IMG/VR virus record: IMGVR_UViG_3300021960_000059
Span: 1 to 64,000 of that record
Reading direction: 5' to 3' (one strand)
DNA: 64,000 bases
Source: a virus
This document shows, piece after piece, positions 21,174 through 28,221 of the stretch (the stretch's first letter is position 1; every line of letters starts with the position of its first letter). The notes under the pieces were generated by a model. It ran no database searches. It saw only the letters and a program-made list of their open reading frames with translations, and had not been told where the DNA came from. The translations under genes and the position numbers were made by a program.

Positions 21174-22627
21174 GTCAACTCCTTCAGTTGCTTATTTACT
21201 TCTTCAAGTTCTTTCTGTGCTTCAATCATTTTTTGTTTATAAAGTACTCGTTCATTATACATCGTTTCCATCATTTCTGGCAAGAACCCTTGGCAATCTT
21301 TTCGATAGTAGAATCCATTGGCAGTCAAGCATTTGTCTTTGTCTATGGCATCGTCCCATTGATCAATCATTTTCATATCAACGATGTCGTCTACTGTGAT
21401 GTCTTCTTTCATATTGGGTATGAATGTGTCTGGACTGATGTTGTACTGCATGATCAAATGCGGATACAACGAGTTCAAGTCAAACGACATCACCCAATTG
21501 TGCATCCCAACCTGTGGGTCTTTCACATACGCACCCGCATACTTGGAGTCCTTGCCTTGGAAATCCTTTGGCGGAATCACGATCTGTTGCTTGAGCAGGT
21601 AATTATGTATCAACACATCCCACATGCGTACTTGCGTGAAGACATCACCATAGTTTACTTGAGCATCGTAAGCAATCGTCAGTGCCTGTTCGATGAGACG
21701 CATCTTATCCTCCAGTTTGTCAACCAACTCAACATCCTTGATGTTGTAGTCAATGAACTTCTGGTAATCTAACTTATACAGTTGGTGTAGTGTCTCCATC
21801 TCAGAGTAGTCGAGTTTATTCTCACCAAGTTCTACATAACCGATATGATCTAGTCGATACGACTCTTGTTGTGAGTATGTGAACTTTTTATAGAGTTGCA
21901 TATAGTCAAGCACTGCGAGTCCAACTAATGTATACTCTTTTGATTCCTTACCAAAGTTGCCCTTAAAGGTTCGTTCTTGAATCCACTTCGCAGGGGATAG
22001 ACGACGAGCATCTTTCTCACCGATCAGTTTTGTGATACGATTGATTAGATAAGGTATGTCGAATCCATCAACATTCCAACCAGTAACAATGTCAACATCA
22101 ATGCGTTCCCAGAACTCAAGAAATACATCTAGGAGATGTCTTTCTCCACGACAATCCACGTAAGATACAGTATCACGAGTATTGTTATACTCACCGACAC
22201 CAAAAACAAAATATCTGCCATTGACCGAAACCGTAATTGCTGTAACAGGTTGGTTCGCTATCTCTGGATTGGGGAAACCTTCCTCACTACCAACCTCAAT
22301 ATCAATGTTTGCTACTTTCACTACGTCGGGATCAAACTCTTTGCCGTAGTGTTCATTGAGACATGCATATGCCCAATTGGTTGAACCGTAGATCTTAAAG
22401 TTATCTACTTCCTCATATCTAGACACAAAGTCTCGTGCCTCTTTAATTGATCCCAACTCCATCGGTTCGACAGGAGATCCAAGCACTGTCTTCCAAGTCG
22501 TCGGCCGACGAGATGGCACATAGAGGGTAGGTGAATAATCAATACGGTCTACAATGCGACGACCATTGTCGTAACCGCGAATGAAGACCGTATCACCTTT
22601 GCTATAGAAGTTTGTATAAAATCTCAT
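21170..22627 (-). CDS. 43A: DNA polymerase gp43, N-terminal part (N-domain, exonuclease, palm motif A)
   Basis: 485 aa. Family B 3'-5' exonuclease motifs: Exo I VANIDIEVGS, Exo II TGWNVDGFDIPYL, Exo III YNIKDVELVDKL. Palm motif A is MSFDLNSLYPHLIMQYN. The protein ends within the first fingers helix (NERVLYKQKMIEAQKELEEV, then NKQLKELT) before motif B, so it cannot polymerise alone. Split gp43A/gp43B genes are known in some Aeromonas T4-like phages. Here the break falls at the tip of the fingers, where two antiparallel helices could pair across the gap. It overlaps the upstream HAD gene by 4 nt. Confidence 0.9.
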   Translation of the reverse strand: MRFYTNFYSKGDTVFIRGYDNGRRIVDRIDYSPTLYVPSRRPTTWKTVLGSPVEPMELGSIKEARDFVSRYEEVDNFKIYGSTNWAYACLNEHYGKEFDPDVVKVANIDIEVGSEEGFPNPEIANQPVTAITVSVNGRYFVFGVGEYNNTRDTVSYVDCRGERHLLDVFLEFWERIDVDIVTGWNVDGFDIPYLINRITKLIGEKDARRLSPAKWIQERTFKGNFGKESKEYTLVGLAVLDYMQLYKKFTYSQQESYRLDHIGYVELGENKLDYSEMETLHQLYKLDYQKFIDYNIKDVELVDKLEDKMRLIEQALTIAYDAQVNYGDVFTQVRMWDVLIHNYLLKQQIVIPPKDFQGKDSKYAGAYVKDPQVGMHNWVMSFDLNSLYPHLIMQYNISPDTFIPNMKEDITVDDIVDMKMIDQWDDAIDKDKCLTANGFYYRKDCQGFLPEMMETMYNERVLYKQKMIEAQKELEEVNKQLKELT

Positions 22628-23223
22628 GCAGTAATTATATCATAGATCTCTTTCCAGTTCAAGACCCGTGTGACACCCTCACAAGTGATAACATCTGCGT
22701 TGTGTTCGTGGGCAACTAACAGTGCATCTAATCCTAACCGATCGCCAACATCTGCGTTTTCTGGTTTGTCTTCAACCCAGTAGCAATCAGTGCCACGGTA
22801 CTCTTCCAATGCTTCATCTTTGTCAGCACCAGTATCAAGGTAGACATACCGTTCGAACACTGTAGGACCAAACAACTCAATCAAGTTTTTTGTCCGTAGA
22901 TGCTGACTGTAAGGATCATCACTGAGACTTGTAATCGCATGGAATACATACCCATGTTCTTCGTGCAACTTTTTCACATACTTGATTGCGTCACGTAGTG
23001 GAGGCAACTTCCGAATCTGTGCACTCTCGTTAAACATCCGTGTGAGACGTTTTCCTTCAGCACTTTCAATGCCGTAACGTTCGTTGATTTTGTAAACTGT
23101 TTCTTTACCTTCAACGACTGTGTAACCGTGACGAGTCATCCAACCGTGGAATGCATATTCCCAGTCGAGTAGAACCCCGTCGCAGTCGACGAGGATTGTT
23201 TTTTCTTTTGTTGCGTAAGTCAT
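22624..23223 (-). CDS. HAD-superfamily hydrolase, nucleotidase-like
   Basis: 199 aa from the ATG at 23223, preceded by TAGGAGATAT. Motif I is ILVDCDGVLLDWE (DxDG). Motif II is HAITSLSDD. A C-terminal acidic region, CYWVEDKPENADVGD, fits motif IV. A helical cap lies between motifs I and II. The pattern fits 5'(3')-deoxyribonucleotidase-like or polynucleotide-phosphatase-like HAD enzymes. It lies directly upstream of the DNA polymerase with an ATGA overlap, so a role in nucleotide recycling or DNA-end repair is plausible. The substrate cannot be read from the sequence. Confidence 0.7.
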   Translation of the reverse strand: MTYATKEKTILVDCDGVLLDWEYAFHGWMTRHGYTVVEGKETVYKINERYGIESAEGKRLTRMFNESAQIRKLPPLRDAIKYVKKLHEEHGYVFHAITSLSDDPYSQHLRTKNLIELFGPTVFERYVYLDTGADKDEALEEYRGTDCYWVEDKPENADVGDRLGLDALLVAHEHNADVITCEGVTRVLNWKEIYDIITA

Positions 23224-23230
23224 ATATCTC

Positions 23231-23572
23231 CTAAAGGTAGTTGGCACCTGTCCACTGGACACGTGTGTTATCGAGGTCAAAGACGTTGCCTCGTGCTTTG
23301 TTTCGTGCAGGTTTGTTGTAACCCGCTGCCATCAGAATGTCACCTTTCTTGAAGAGTTTGTCATCATCAGTTGCAACGATGAAACCCCAAGCACTGCGGT
23401 TCTGAAGGACTTTGATGTATTTGCGACCTTCGACGAACTCGATTTCTTCTTCATACTGTCGCATCATCTCTAAGTTGTGCTCGCTCAACTCACCGTTGGC
23501 AACACGATTCGTCCAATCGTTGTAGTCAGCGATCATGCGGTCTTTAAGGTTTTGGATTGCTTCGTTCATCAT
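23231..23572 (-). CDS. Hypothetical early protein at the head of the polymerase operon
   Basis: 113 aa from the first of two ATGs at 23572 (MMNEAIQNLKDRMIADYNDW). The N-terminal ~55 residues are helical and charged (NLEMMRQYEEEIEFVEGRKY). The C-terminal half is beta-rich (SAWGFIVATDDDKLFKKGDI, then LMAAGYNKPARNKARG). It is the first gene behind a sigma70-like promoter (23601-23628), its ribosome site being part of the early leader box, and it precedes the HAD and polymerase genes. The family is unknown. Confidence 0.6.
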   Translation of the reverse strand: MMNEAIQNLKDRMIADYNDWTNRVANGELSEHNLEMMRQYEEEIEFVEGRKYIKVLQNRSAWGFIVATDDDKLFKKGDILMAAGYNKPARNKARGNVFDLDNTRVQWTGANYL

Positions 23573-23600
23573 GTTCTCTCTTCTCTCAATCAACATAGGT

Positions 23601-23628
23601 AGTATATCAAATTGAGAGAAGAAGTCAA
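23601..23628 (-). promoter_or_regulatory. Early sigma70 promoter of the polymerase operon
   Basis: TTGACT (23628-23623), 16-nt spacer, TATACT (23606-23601), then ACCTAT and the leader box GTTGATTGAGAGA. The same downstream sequence follows the promoter at 31262. Confidence 0.75.
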
Positions 23629-23792
23629 CACTTTTTTGAATTTATTTTCACGTGAAATAACAAAGGGTTAGGCAACCATTTAAGAAGTTACCTGATAGTT
23701 TCTACCCTGTTCAGCAGTAGGTGCTGTAAAGTTTGAAGTGTACTTTGCAGTACCAGTAATGAATAGAATCCTACAAGATTATTTTGTTTTAC
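23629..23792 (-). other. Intergenic stretch with a possible mini-gene lacking ATG
   Basis: No ATG-started gene is seen. On the minus strand a coding-like frame runs from an ATT at 23760 (ITGTAKYTSNFTAPTAEQG, then RNYQVTS) to a TAA at 23682-23680, behind the late box at 23793-23800. An ATT start would be exceptional, so this is either a decayed late gene or a rare-start mini-gene. Confidence 0.25.
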
Positions 23793-23800
23793 TATTTATA
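23793..23800 (-). promoter_or_regulatory. T4-type late promoter at the end of the peroxiredoxin gene
   Basis: Exact TATAAATA on the minus strand that contains the TAA stop of the peroxiredoxin gene. No clear ATG gene follows for about 200 nt. Confidence 0.5.
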
Positions 23801-24368
23801 ACACGAAACTCTCTGTCAATCCACTGTCACTATCATATTGCATTCTTAAATATTCCATTACACTTTCTGGTGATGATACTCCATATGGATCTGGATTGTC
23901 TTCAGTTGCATCTGGTTCTACAAACATTTTTTCAATCACACCGTTATCTACAACCATTGCGTATCGACGAGATCGTGTTCCAAAACCAACTGCAGACATA
24001 TCAATGTCCATACCCATTCCTTTTGTAAACTCTGCGTTTCCGTCTGGAATAAAATCAATGTTCTTAACATTCTGATCAATCATCCATTTACGCATTACGA
24101 ATGTATCGTTCACCGAGAGCACATAGATCTCATCAATGTTACCTATGTCTTCGCGAATCGTCCAATAGTTATCTTCAAACCCCGGAACTTGATAAGTAGA
24201 GCAAGTGGGTGTAAACGCACCGGGTAGGGAAAATACCACCACTCGCCGATCCGAGAATAATTCCTTTGTCGTTAAATCTTGCCACTTGAATGGATTGTCC
24301 CCTCCGATAGATTCATCACGAACTCTCTTCTTGAAAGTCGTTTCCGGTACGCGCATTCCTTCTTTCAT
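23796..24368 (-). CDS. Peroxiredoxin (Prx5-like, one-Cys type)
   Basis: 190 aa. PGAFTPTCSTYQVPGF (about residues 49-64) is the diagnostic active-site motif, with peroxidatic Cys56 and Thr53. The downstream segments (IYVLSVNDTFVMRKW, then RRYAMVVDNGVIEKMFVEP) match the Prx5/AhpC-TSA fold. No second conserved Cys is seen in a resolving position. Such enzymes reduce hydrogen peroxide and organic peroxides with thiols. In a phage it would act as an auxiliary stress gene during infection. The ATG has a GAGGAATTAA site and overlaps the small basic gene by 53 nt. Confidence 0.85.
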   Translation of the reverse strand: MKEGMRVPETTFKKRVRDESIGGDNPFKWQDLTTKELFSDRRVVVFSLPGAFTPTCSTYQVPGFEDNYWTIREDIGNIDEIYVLSVNDTFVMRKWMIDQNVKNIDFIPDGNAEFTKGMGMDIDMSAVGFGTRSRRYAMVVDNGVIEKMFVEPDATEDNPDPYGVSSPESVMEYLRMQYDSDSGLTESFVL

Positions 24369-24471
24369 TTAATTCCTCTTGTATAATTTTTTGTTCAAGT
24401 TTACCTGCCTTCTTGCTTTTGTGTTTAGATTCTGCTTTAAGCAATTTAAGCCACAACTTCTTTAATGACAT
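24316..24471 (-). CDS. Small basic protein overlapping the peroxiredoxin gene
   Basis: 51 aa: MSLKKLWLKLLKAESKHKSK, then KAGKLEQKIIQEELNERRNA and a short tail. Strongly basic and helical, with an amphipathic N-terminus. Its ATG shares an A with the TAA of the 33-aa membrane gene (TAATG), suggesting coupling, and its last 53 nt overlap the peroxiredoxin start in another frame. No family is recognised. Position after the endolysin and membrane gene suggests, but does not prove, a role in lysis control. Confidence 0.45.
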   Translation of the reverse strand: MSLKKLWLKLLKAESKHKSKKAGKLEQKIIQEELNERRNARTGNDFQEESS

Positions 24472-24572
24472 TATTTCTTCAATTTCTTTGCAAAGTCAAT
24501 GATTCCGTCAAGTTTCCACCTGACAATCCAACCGAGTGCAAACCCTAAAACAAATCCGAGTGTCATAAACAT
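24471..24572 (-). CDS. 33-aa single-pass membrane protein, candidate holin or lysis accessory
   Basis: MFMTLGFVLGFALGWIVRWK is a single hydrophobic helix ending in positive charge, followed by LDGIIDFAKKLKK, a basic cytoplasmic tail. It starts in a TAATG overlap with the M15 endolysin stop and ends in a TAATG overlap with the 51-aa gene. Size, topology and coupling to the endolysin fit pinholin-like or antiholin-like proteins, and small proteins of this kind are frequent in T4-like marine phages. Without a functional test, holin is only a candidate name. Confidence 0.5.
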   Translation of the reverse strand: MFMTLGFVLGFALGWIVRWKLDGIIDFAKKLKK

Positions 24573-25036
24573 TATACGTTAATCCCTTCAGAATAAGTTG
24601 TCTTGCCATCGATACGTGCGGCAGTCAGAACTGACTTACGGTTATCACCATCTGCTTTGTATGATACATGCACCCAACCAGAATCAGGAATGCCCGGTGT
24701 GTAGAACTCAAGAATCAACTGATCGAACTCAAGGTTGTCACGAATCCATTCTGCTAGTTCTCCGTTTGGGACTCCGGGGACTTCGATGTCTGCCGCTTCT
24801 CCTTTGCAATGTTGGGACTTACTGCTTCCACCAACAGCATCATTAAGAGCAGGACTACGATACCCGGAATTAAGAACAGTAGGACCAAAATGGTCACGAA
24901 CTGGTTGAACAACATTTTCAAAAAGTGCCATTGCCGCATCGAGATGATCTCCTTCTGGAGTGTTATCAATTCCCTTGCGTTCTGCAGTTTGGGACTTAGT
25001 AAATTCTGCTAAACTAAAATTTTTGGATAGTTTCAT
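24572..25036 (-). CDS. Peptidase M15-type endolysin (L,D/D,D-peptidase)
   Basis: 154 aa. NSGYRSPALNDAVGG, SQHCKGEAADIEVP (His76, Asp83) and WVHVSY (His123) are the zinc ligands of the M15 family, spaced as in VanY-like and phage peptidases such as the T5 endolysin. It would cleave the peptide cross-links of peptidoglycan at lysis. No signal peptide is present, so it needs a holin; the next gene encodes a 33-aa membrane protein. A terminator-like stem and a possible late box precede it. Confidence 0.85.
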   Translation of the reverse strand: MKLSKNFSLAEFTKSQTAERKGIDNTPEGDHLDAAMALFENVVQPVRDHFGPTVLNSGYRSPALNDAVGGSSKSQHCKGEAADIEVPGVPNGELAEWIRDNLEFDQLILEFYTPGIPDSGWVHVSYKADGDNRKSVLTAARIDGKTTYSEGINV

Positions 25037-25054
25037 ATTATCTCCTACGATTAG

Positions 25055-25073
25055 AAAGGGGACTTTCGTCCCC
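25055..25073 (-). terminator. Stem-loop terminator after hsp20
   Basis: GGGGAC-GAAA-GTCCCC followed by TTTC on the minus strand, directly downstream of the Hsp20 stop. The sequence just before it, GACTAAATAGA, is identical to that in the terminator loop upstream of gp20 and may serve as a weak late promoter for the endolysin. Confidence 0.6.
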
Positions 25074-25078
25074 TCTAT

Positions 25079-25519
25079 TTAGTCTTTGATTTCAATTTGT
25101 TTACATTGAGATTCGGGGATGAGTCGATCTAATGTGATCCTTAACAGACCATTAATCATCTCTGCGTTCTTGACTTCAACCGAGTCGTTAAGTGTAAACA
25201 TACGAGTGAATGGACGTAATGCCAACCCGTGATAAAGAGTGTCGACATCTTTTTCGTCATTCTCAGCATTGCCCTTGACGACCAGTTTATCGCCTTCCGT
25301 TTCGATAGTAAGATCGGACTTACCGAATCCTGCGACTGCCATTTCGATGACATACTGATTCTCCGCAGTTTTCTTAATATTGAATGGAGGATAGTTAGGA
25401 ATGTTTTTTGTTGCTGTGTCGTGAAACTTTTGCATTTCATCGAACATTTTGTCGTAACCGACAAAGAATTGATCAAACCCCTTCGGGAATGTTACACCAA
25501 ATTTTTCAATTGCACCCAT
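25079..25519 (-). CDS. hsp20: Small heat-shock protein Hsp20
   Basis: 146 aa from the ATG at 25519 (MGAIEKFGVTFPKGFDQFFV), preceded by AAAGGAGAAAG; the longer frame lacks such a site. The alpha-crystallin domain spans about residues 45-140: NYPPFNIKKTAENQYVIEMA, SDLTIETEGDKLVVKGNAE, GLALRPFTRMFTL, NGLLRITLDRLIPES. The final IEIKD is the C-terminal extension. Hsp20 is a core-type gene of T4-like cyanophages, where it is thought to assist folding during virion assembly. Neighbours are MazG-like and RegA genes. Confidence 0.9.
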   Translation of the reverse strand: MGAIEKFGVTFPKGFDQFFVGYDKMFDEMQKFHDTATKNIPNYPPFNIKKTAENQYVIEMAVAGFGKSDLTIETEGDKLVVKGNAENDEKDVDTLYHGLALRPFTRMFTLNDSVEVKNAEMINGLLRITLDRLIPESQCKQIEIKD

Positions 25520-25575
25520 AGTGCTTTCTCCTTTATTAAGCAAGTTTAAGTTTTGCATCCTTTCGGCATGCATTA

Positions 25576-25950
25576 TTATCCCTTGACGATACTCGTCAAG
25601 TCTGGTTGAAAATAGTTTGGTCCTTTCATGACCTTACCATCTTCTCTGTAAATTGGATCACCGTTGTGATCTAACTTACTCATATTGGACTCCTGCACCT
25701 CTTGGAAACATTTGTCCAAATCAATACCGAATGCGTGACCTGCACCATATGTGACATACAAAATGTCAGTTAGTGCATCGGCAACCTCTACAATATCAGC
25801 ATTGCCTATTGCTTCACGCAATTCGTTCAATTCTTCTTGAATTAATTCAAGTCGTAATGCTATAGTTTCGTTGTCTGGGAACTCTGCTTCCTTTTTGACC
25901 TCTTGCCCAAAGGTGCTCATAAACAGACCAACGTCTTCAAAATTACTCAT
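25576..25950 (-). CDS. MazG-like/phosphoribosyl-ATP-pyrophosphohydrolase-like NTP pyrophosphohydrolase
   Basis: 124 aa. The all-alpha metal-binding signature is LELIQEELNELREAIGN (E-E-L-x-E) followed by VEVADALTDILYVTYG (E-x-x-D-A-L-x-D). The C-terminal block (SNMSKLDHNGDPIYREDGKV, then KGPNYFQPDL) is typical of phage members of this family. These enzymes hydrolyse (d)NTPs to monophosphates and could rebalance nucleotide pools or lower alarmone levels. It lies 2 nt downstream of regA in the clamp-loader operon. Confidence 0.85.
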   Translation of the reverse strand: MSNFEDVGLFMSTFGQEVKKEAEFPDNETIALRLELIQEELNELREAIGNADIVEVADALTDILYVTYGAGHAFGIDLDKCFQEVQESNMSKLDHNGDPIYREDGKVMKGPNYFQPDLTSIVKG

Positions 25951-25952
25951 AA

Positions 25953-26342
25953 CTATTTTTTCTTTCCTATATTATATTTAGCAACCAAATTCCATTCGTC
26001 TTTCTCGCGGTGCGGTAAAATTTTAATTTGCGATAATGGTGTCACAGGTTCTGCTGATTTATTTTTATCGATCAATTCAACTAACCCCCATTCTGAAATC
26101 AAGTTCGCAATTGTGTTTCTACGACCTCGATCATCTTCTCCAAAGTTGCTTGGTTTTCCATCTAACGCAAATAGTTCTTTAAAATGCACGATGTAGTATC
26201 TTCCTTGTTTATGAAGAATGTGACATGATTGATAAATTGTTTTGTCTTTTCTCGATGCGACACCGATGCGAGTCAAGGTCTCGCGAATCTTGAGGAAGTC
26301 GTCATCATTATTGATCCGAACCTCAATAAGAGTTTCAAGCAT
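25953..26342 (-). CDS. regA: RegA translational repressor
   Basis: 129 aa from the ATG at 26342 (MLETLIEVRINNDDDFLKIR), which has an AGGTGG site; six earlier codons are less likely. ETLTRIGVASRKDKTIYQSC, HILHKQGRYYIVHFKELFAL and the basic C-terminus match RegA, which binds the start regions of early phage mRNAs and blocks their translation. Order gp44-gp62-regA is as in T4. It overlaps gp62 by 8 nt. Confidence 0.9.
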   Translation of the reverse strand: MLETLIEVRINNDDDFLKIRETLTRIGVASRKDKTIYQSCHILHKQGRYYIVHFKELFALDGKPSNFGEDDRGRRNTIANLISEWGLVELIDKNKSAEPVTPLSQIKILPHREKDEWNLVAKYNIGKKK

Positions 26343-26730
26343 TTCTTCCACCTTTTTCAAGTCTTTTTCTTATTAGAAGAATCTGTTCATCAGTTAATGT
26401 GGTGAGTGCTTGCAATGCTTTAGAGTCGCCATAACCAAAGTATTCTTTGATTGCGGCAAGGTCACCGTGATCTTCTTTCTTATCCCACTTCGCATACCGC
26501 TTCTTGGGTCTTACACTATTTAGTAAAAACTCATATTGCAGTGCGTTGTCAAGATTAGACCTTTGGTTCATCTCATTAGCAAGACCAACCGTGTCATGGT
26601 GATATGATAATGCTCGATTGGTGAGGAAAGGATTGTATCCCTTCTCTGCCAATTGATCGTTCTCAGTTCCTCGCATGAGGTTTTTCTTGGTTTGGTTGAT
26701 AGAGTTTACATAGTCAAATGGATTACTCAT
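26335..26730 (-). CDS. 62: Clamp loader small subunit gp62
   Basis: 131 aa, shorter than the T4 protein (187 aa) but usual for T4-like marine phages. It starts MSNPFDYVNSINQTKKNLM and is recognised mainly by this opening, by YEFLLNSVRPKKRYAKW and by its place between gp44 and regA, overlapping both by 8 nt. It assembles with four gp44 subunits to load the gp45 sliding clamp. It has no ATPase motif, as expected. Confidence 0.85.
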   Translation of the reverse strand: MSNPFDYVNSINQTKKNLMRGTENDQLAEKGYNPFLTNRALSYHHDTVGLANEMNQRSNLDNALQYEFLLNSVRPKKRYAKWDKKEDHGDLAAIKEYFGYGDSKALQALTTLTDEQILLIRKRLEKGGRNA

Positions 26731-27667
26731 TCCACTCCACCTCTACCATCAACTCAGTCAGCATTGCCATTAGATTGATCTCTTGATCAACGACAAATGC
26801 AGACTTGTATTGATAGTCCGCAAGTGTGACAACCACTTGAGGAATACTTTGTGGTTGGACATACTCACTCATCGAGTCGTAGAGTTTACGAAAGATTGCT
26901 GAGGTGTCACCATCTACATTCTGTGCGACCCACTTACGAACATTAGTGAACTCTTTGTTGCGGAGTCCATCGATGAGTTGCTTAATGTTGACATCCTCAA
27001 AATTGACGAGGATGCCCGCATCGATCTTGCCAGTCACAGAGTATCGTTGTAATTCGTTGAGCACTCGACGATTGTCGGGAAAGAACTTCTTAACAACTTC
27101 TGCGACTACCTTGTTGTCAAACTCGATGTTCTCTTTCTCAAGAATCTCTTTGGATCGCTTGTACATCTGAGATGCCATTGTGGTTCTCTCTTCTTTAGGA
27201 AGTTTGAACTCAATGACTGAACATCGAGAGTGTAGTGGTGCGATGATCTTATTGACAAAGTTGCAGGTTAGGATGAATCCACAGTTACGAGAATACTCTT
27301 CCATAAAGTTACGCAGTGCAGGTTGCACCGTGTCAGCATTTAGGTAATCTGCCTCATCTAGGATGACATACTTGCGTCCACCACTCAACGACACCGATGA
27401 TGCAAAGTTTTTGATCTTCGTTCTAAGGGTATCGATGAGTCGACCCTCATCAGAACCATTGATGACAATGTAGTCGCAACCCAATTCTTCAAGGATTGCT
27501 TTAGCAACCGTAGTCTTACCAATACCCGCAGAACCCGATAGTAAGAGATTCGGTACATTGCCTTGCTCCACAAAGGTCTGAAATGTTTGCTGTAACTCAG
27601 ACGGTAGGATTGTCGTTGCTACAGTTTTAGGACGATATTTCTCCACCCATAGAAAGTCTTCGCGCAT
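26723..27667 (-). CDS. 44: Clamp loader large subunit gp44 (AAA+ ATPase)
   Basis: 314 aa from the ATG at 27667 (MREDFLWVEKYRPKTVA), preceded by GGAGTGAAC; five earlier codons are less likely. Walker A is GSAGIGKTTVAKA, Walker B is YVILDEADYLN, and sensor 1/arginine-finger motifs follow (ILTCNFVNKIIAPLHSRC, containing SRC). It is the ATPase motor that opens gp45 and loads it at primer ends. It precedes gp62 with an 8-nt overlap and follows the FkbM-like gene. Confidence 0.95.
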   Translation of the reverse strand: MREDFLWVEKYRPKTVATTILPSELQQTFQTFVEQGNVPNLLLSGSAGIGKTTVAKAILEELGCDYIVINGSDEGRLIDTLRTKIKNFASSVSLSGGRKYVILDEADYLNADTVQPALRNFMEEYSRNCGFILTCNFVNKIIAPLHSRCSVIEFKLPKEERTTMASQMYKRSKEILEKENIEFDNKVVAEVVKKFFPDNRRVLNELQRYSVTGKIDAGILVNFEDVNIKQLIDGLRNKEFTNVRKWVAQNVDGDTSAIFRKLYDSMSEYVQPQSIPQVVVTLADYQYKSAFVVDQEINLMAMLTELMVEVEWNE

Positions 27668-27678
27668 GTTCACTCCAA

Positions 27679-28221
27679 TCATAATATAGCATAAATGTCT
27701 CTTGATTCAGTATACACTAAGTATCCTTGTGACTCAAGAATTCTTTTCATGTTCTTGTCATCAATATGCCAGTGTTCAAGTTTGATGAACATGGGTTTAA
27801 TTTTCCAAGAATAGGACTCAATAATATTTGTTTCGTGTCCTTCAACATCAAGTTTCAAAAAGTCTATTTTTTCTATGCCATACTGATCAATTAAAGTATC
27901 GAGAGTCATACAAGGAAATTTATATTTACCTTTTACAAATCCTTGGTTTGCGCGCATCTCAAGGAGTTTAGTCCCTTTATGATTTTTACTTGCGACATGG
28001 GAAATTCCTTTAACCCAATCATCTCCTTCAGAAACATAGAAGTCAATTTCCCCATCATAGTCGGTCACAACAGTATTAATAACTGTGAGATTTTCATGAG
28101 TAGGTAAGGACATAGCAATCTCAGGTACTGCCTCTACCATAATCCCACTCCATCCATTTTTTAACAGGGGGAAGCAAGTATCAAAATCACAAGAACCTAT
28201 CTCTAAAAAAAACTTACTCAA
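27679..28221 (-). CDS. FkbM-family methyltransferase inserted between gp45 and gp44
   Basis: 180 aa if read from the TTG at 28221 (preceded by AGCAGG), giving MSKFFLEIGSCDFDTCFPLL; a longer frame to 28281 only re-reads the clamp gene. FFLEIGSCDFDT is motif I, then GIMVEAVPE (acidic strand), and IDFLKLDVEGHETNII with IKLEHWH are hallmarks of FkbM methyltransferases, which O-methylate sugars or similar acceptors. It sits inside the otherwise conserved clamp/clamp-loader block and probably arrived as an accessory gene. The substrate is unknown; a glycosyltransferase gene is nearby (29157-30017). Confidence 0.75.
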   Translation of the reverse strand: MSKFFLEIGSCDFDTCFPLLKNGWSGIMVEAVPEIAMSLPTHENLTVINTVVTDYDGEIDFYVSEGDDWVKGISHVASKNHKGTKLLEMRANQGFVKGKYKFPCMTLDTLIDQYGIEKIDFLKLDVEGHETNIIESYSWKIKPMFIKLEHWHIDDKNMKRILESQGYLVYTESRDIYAIL

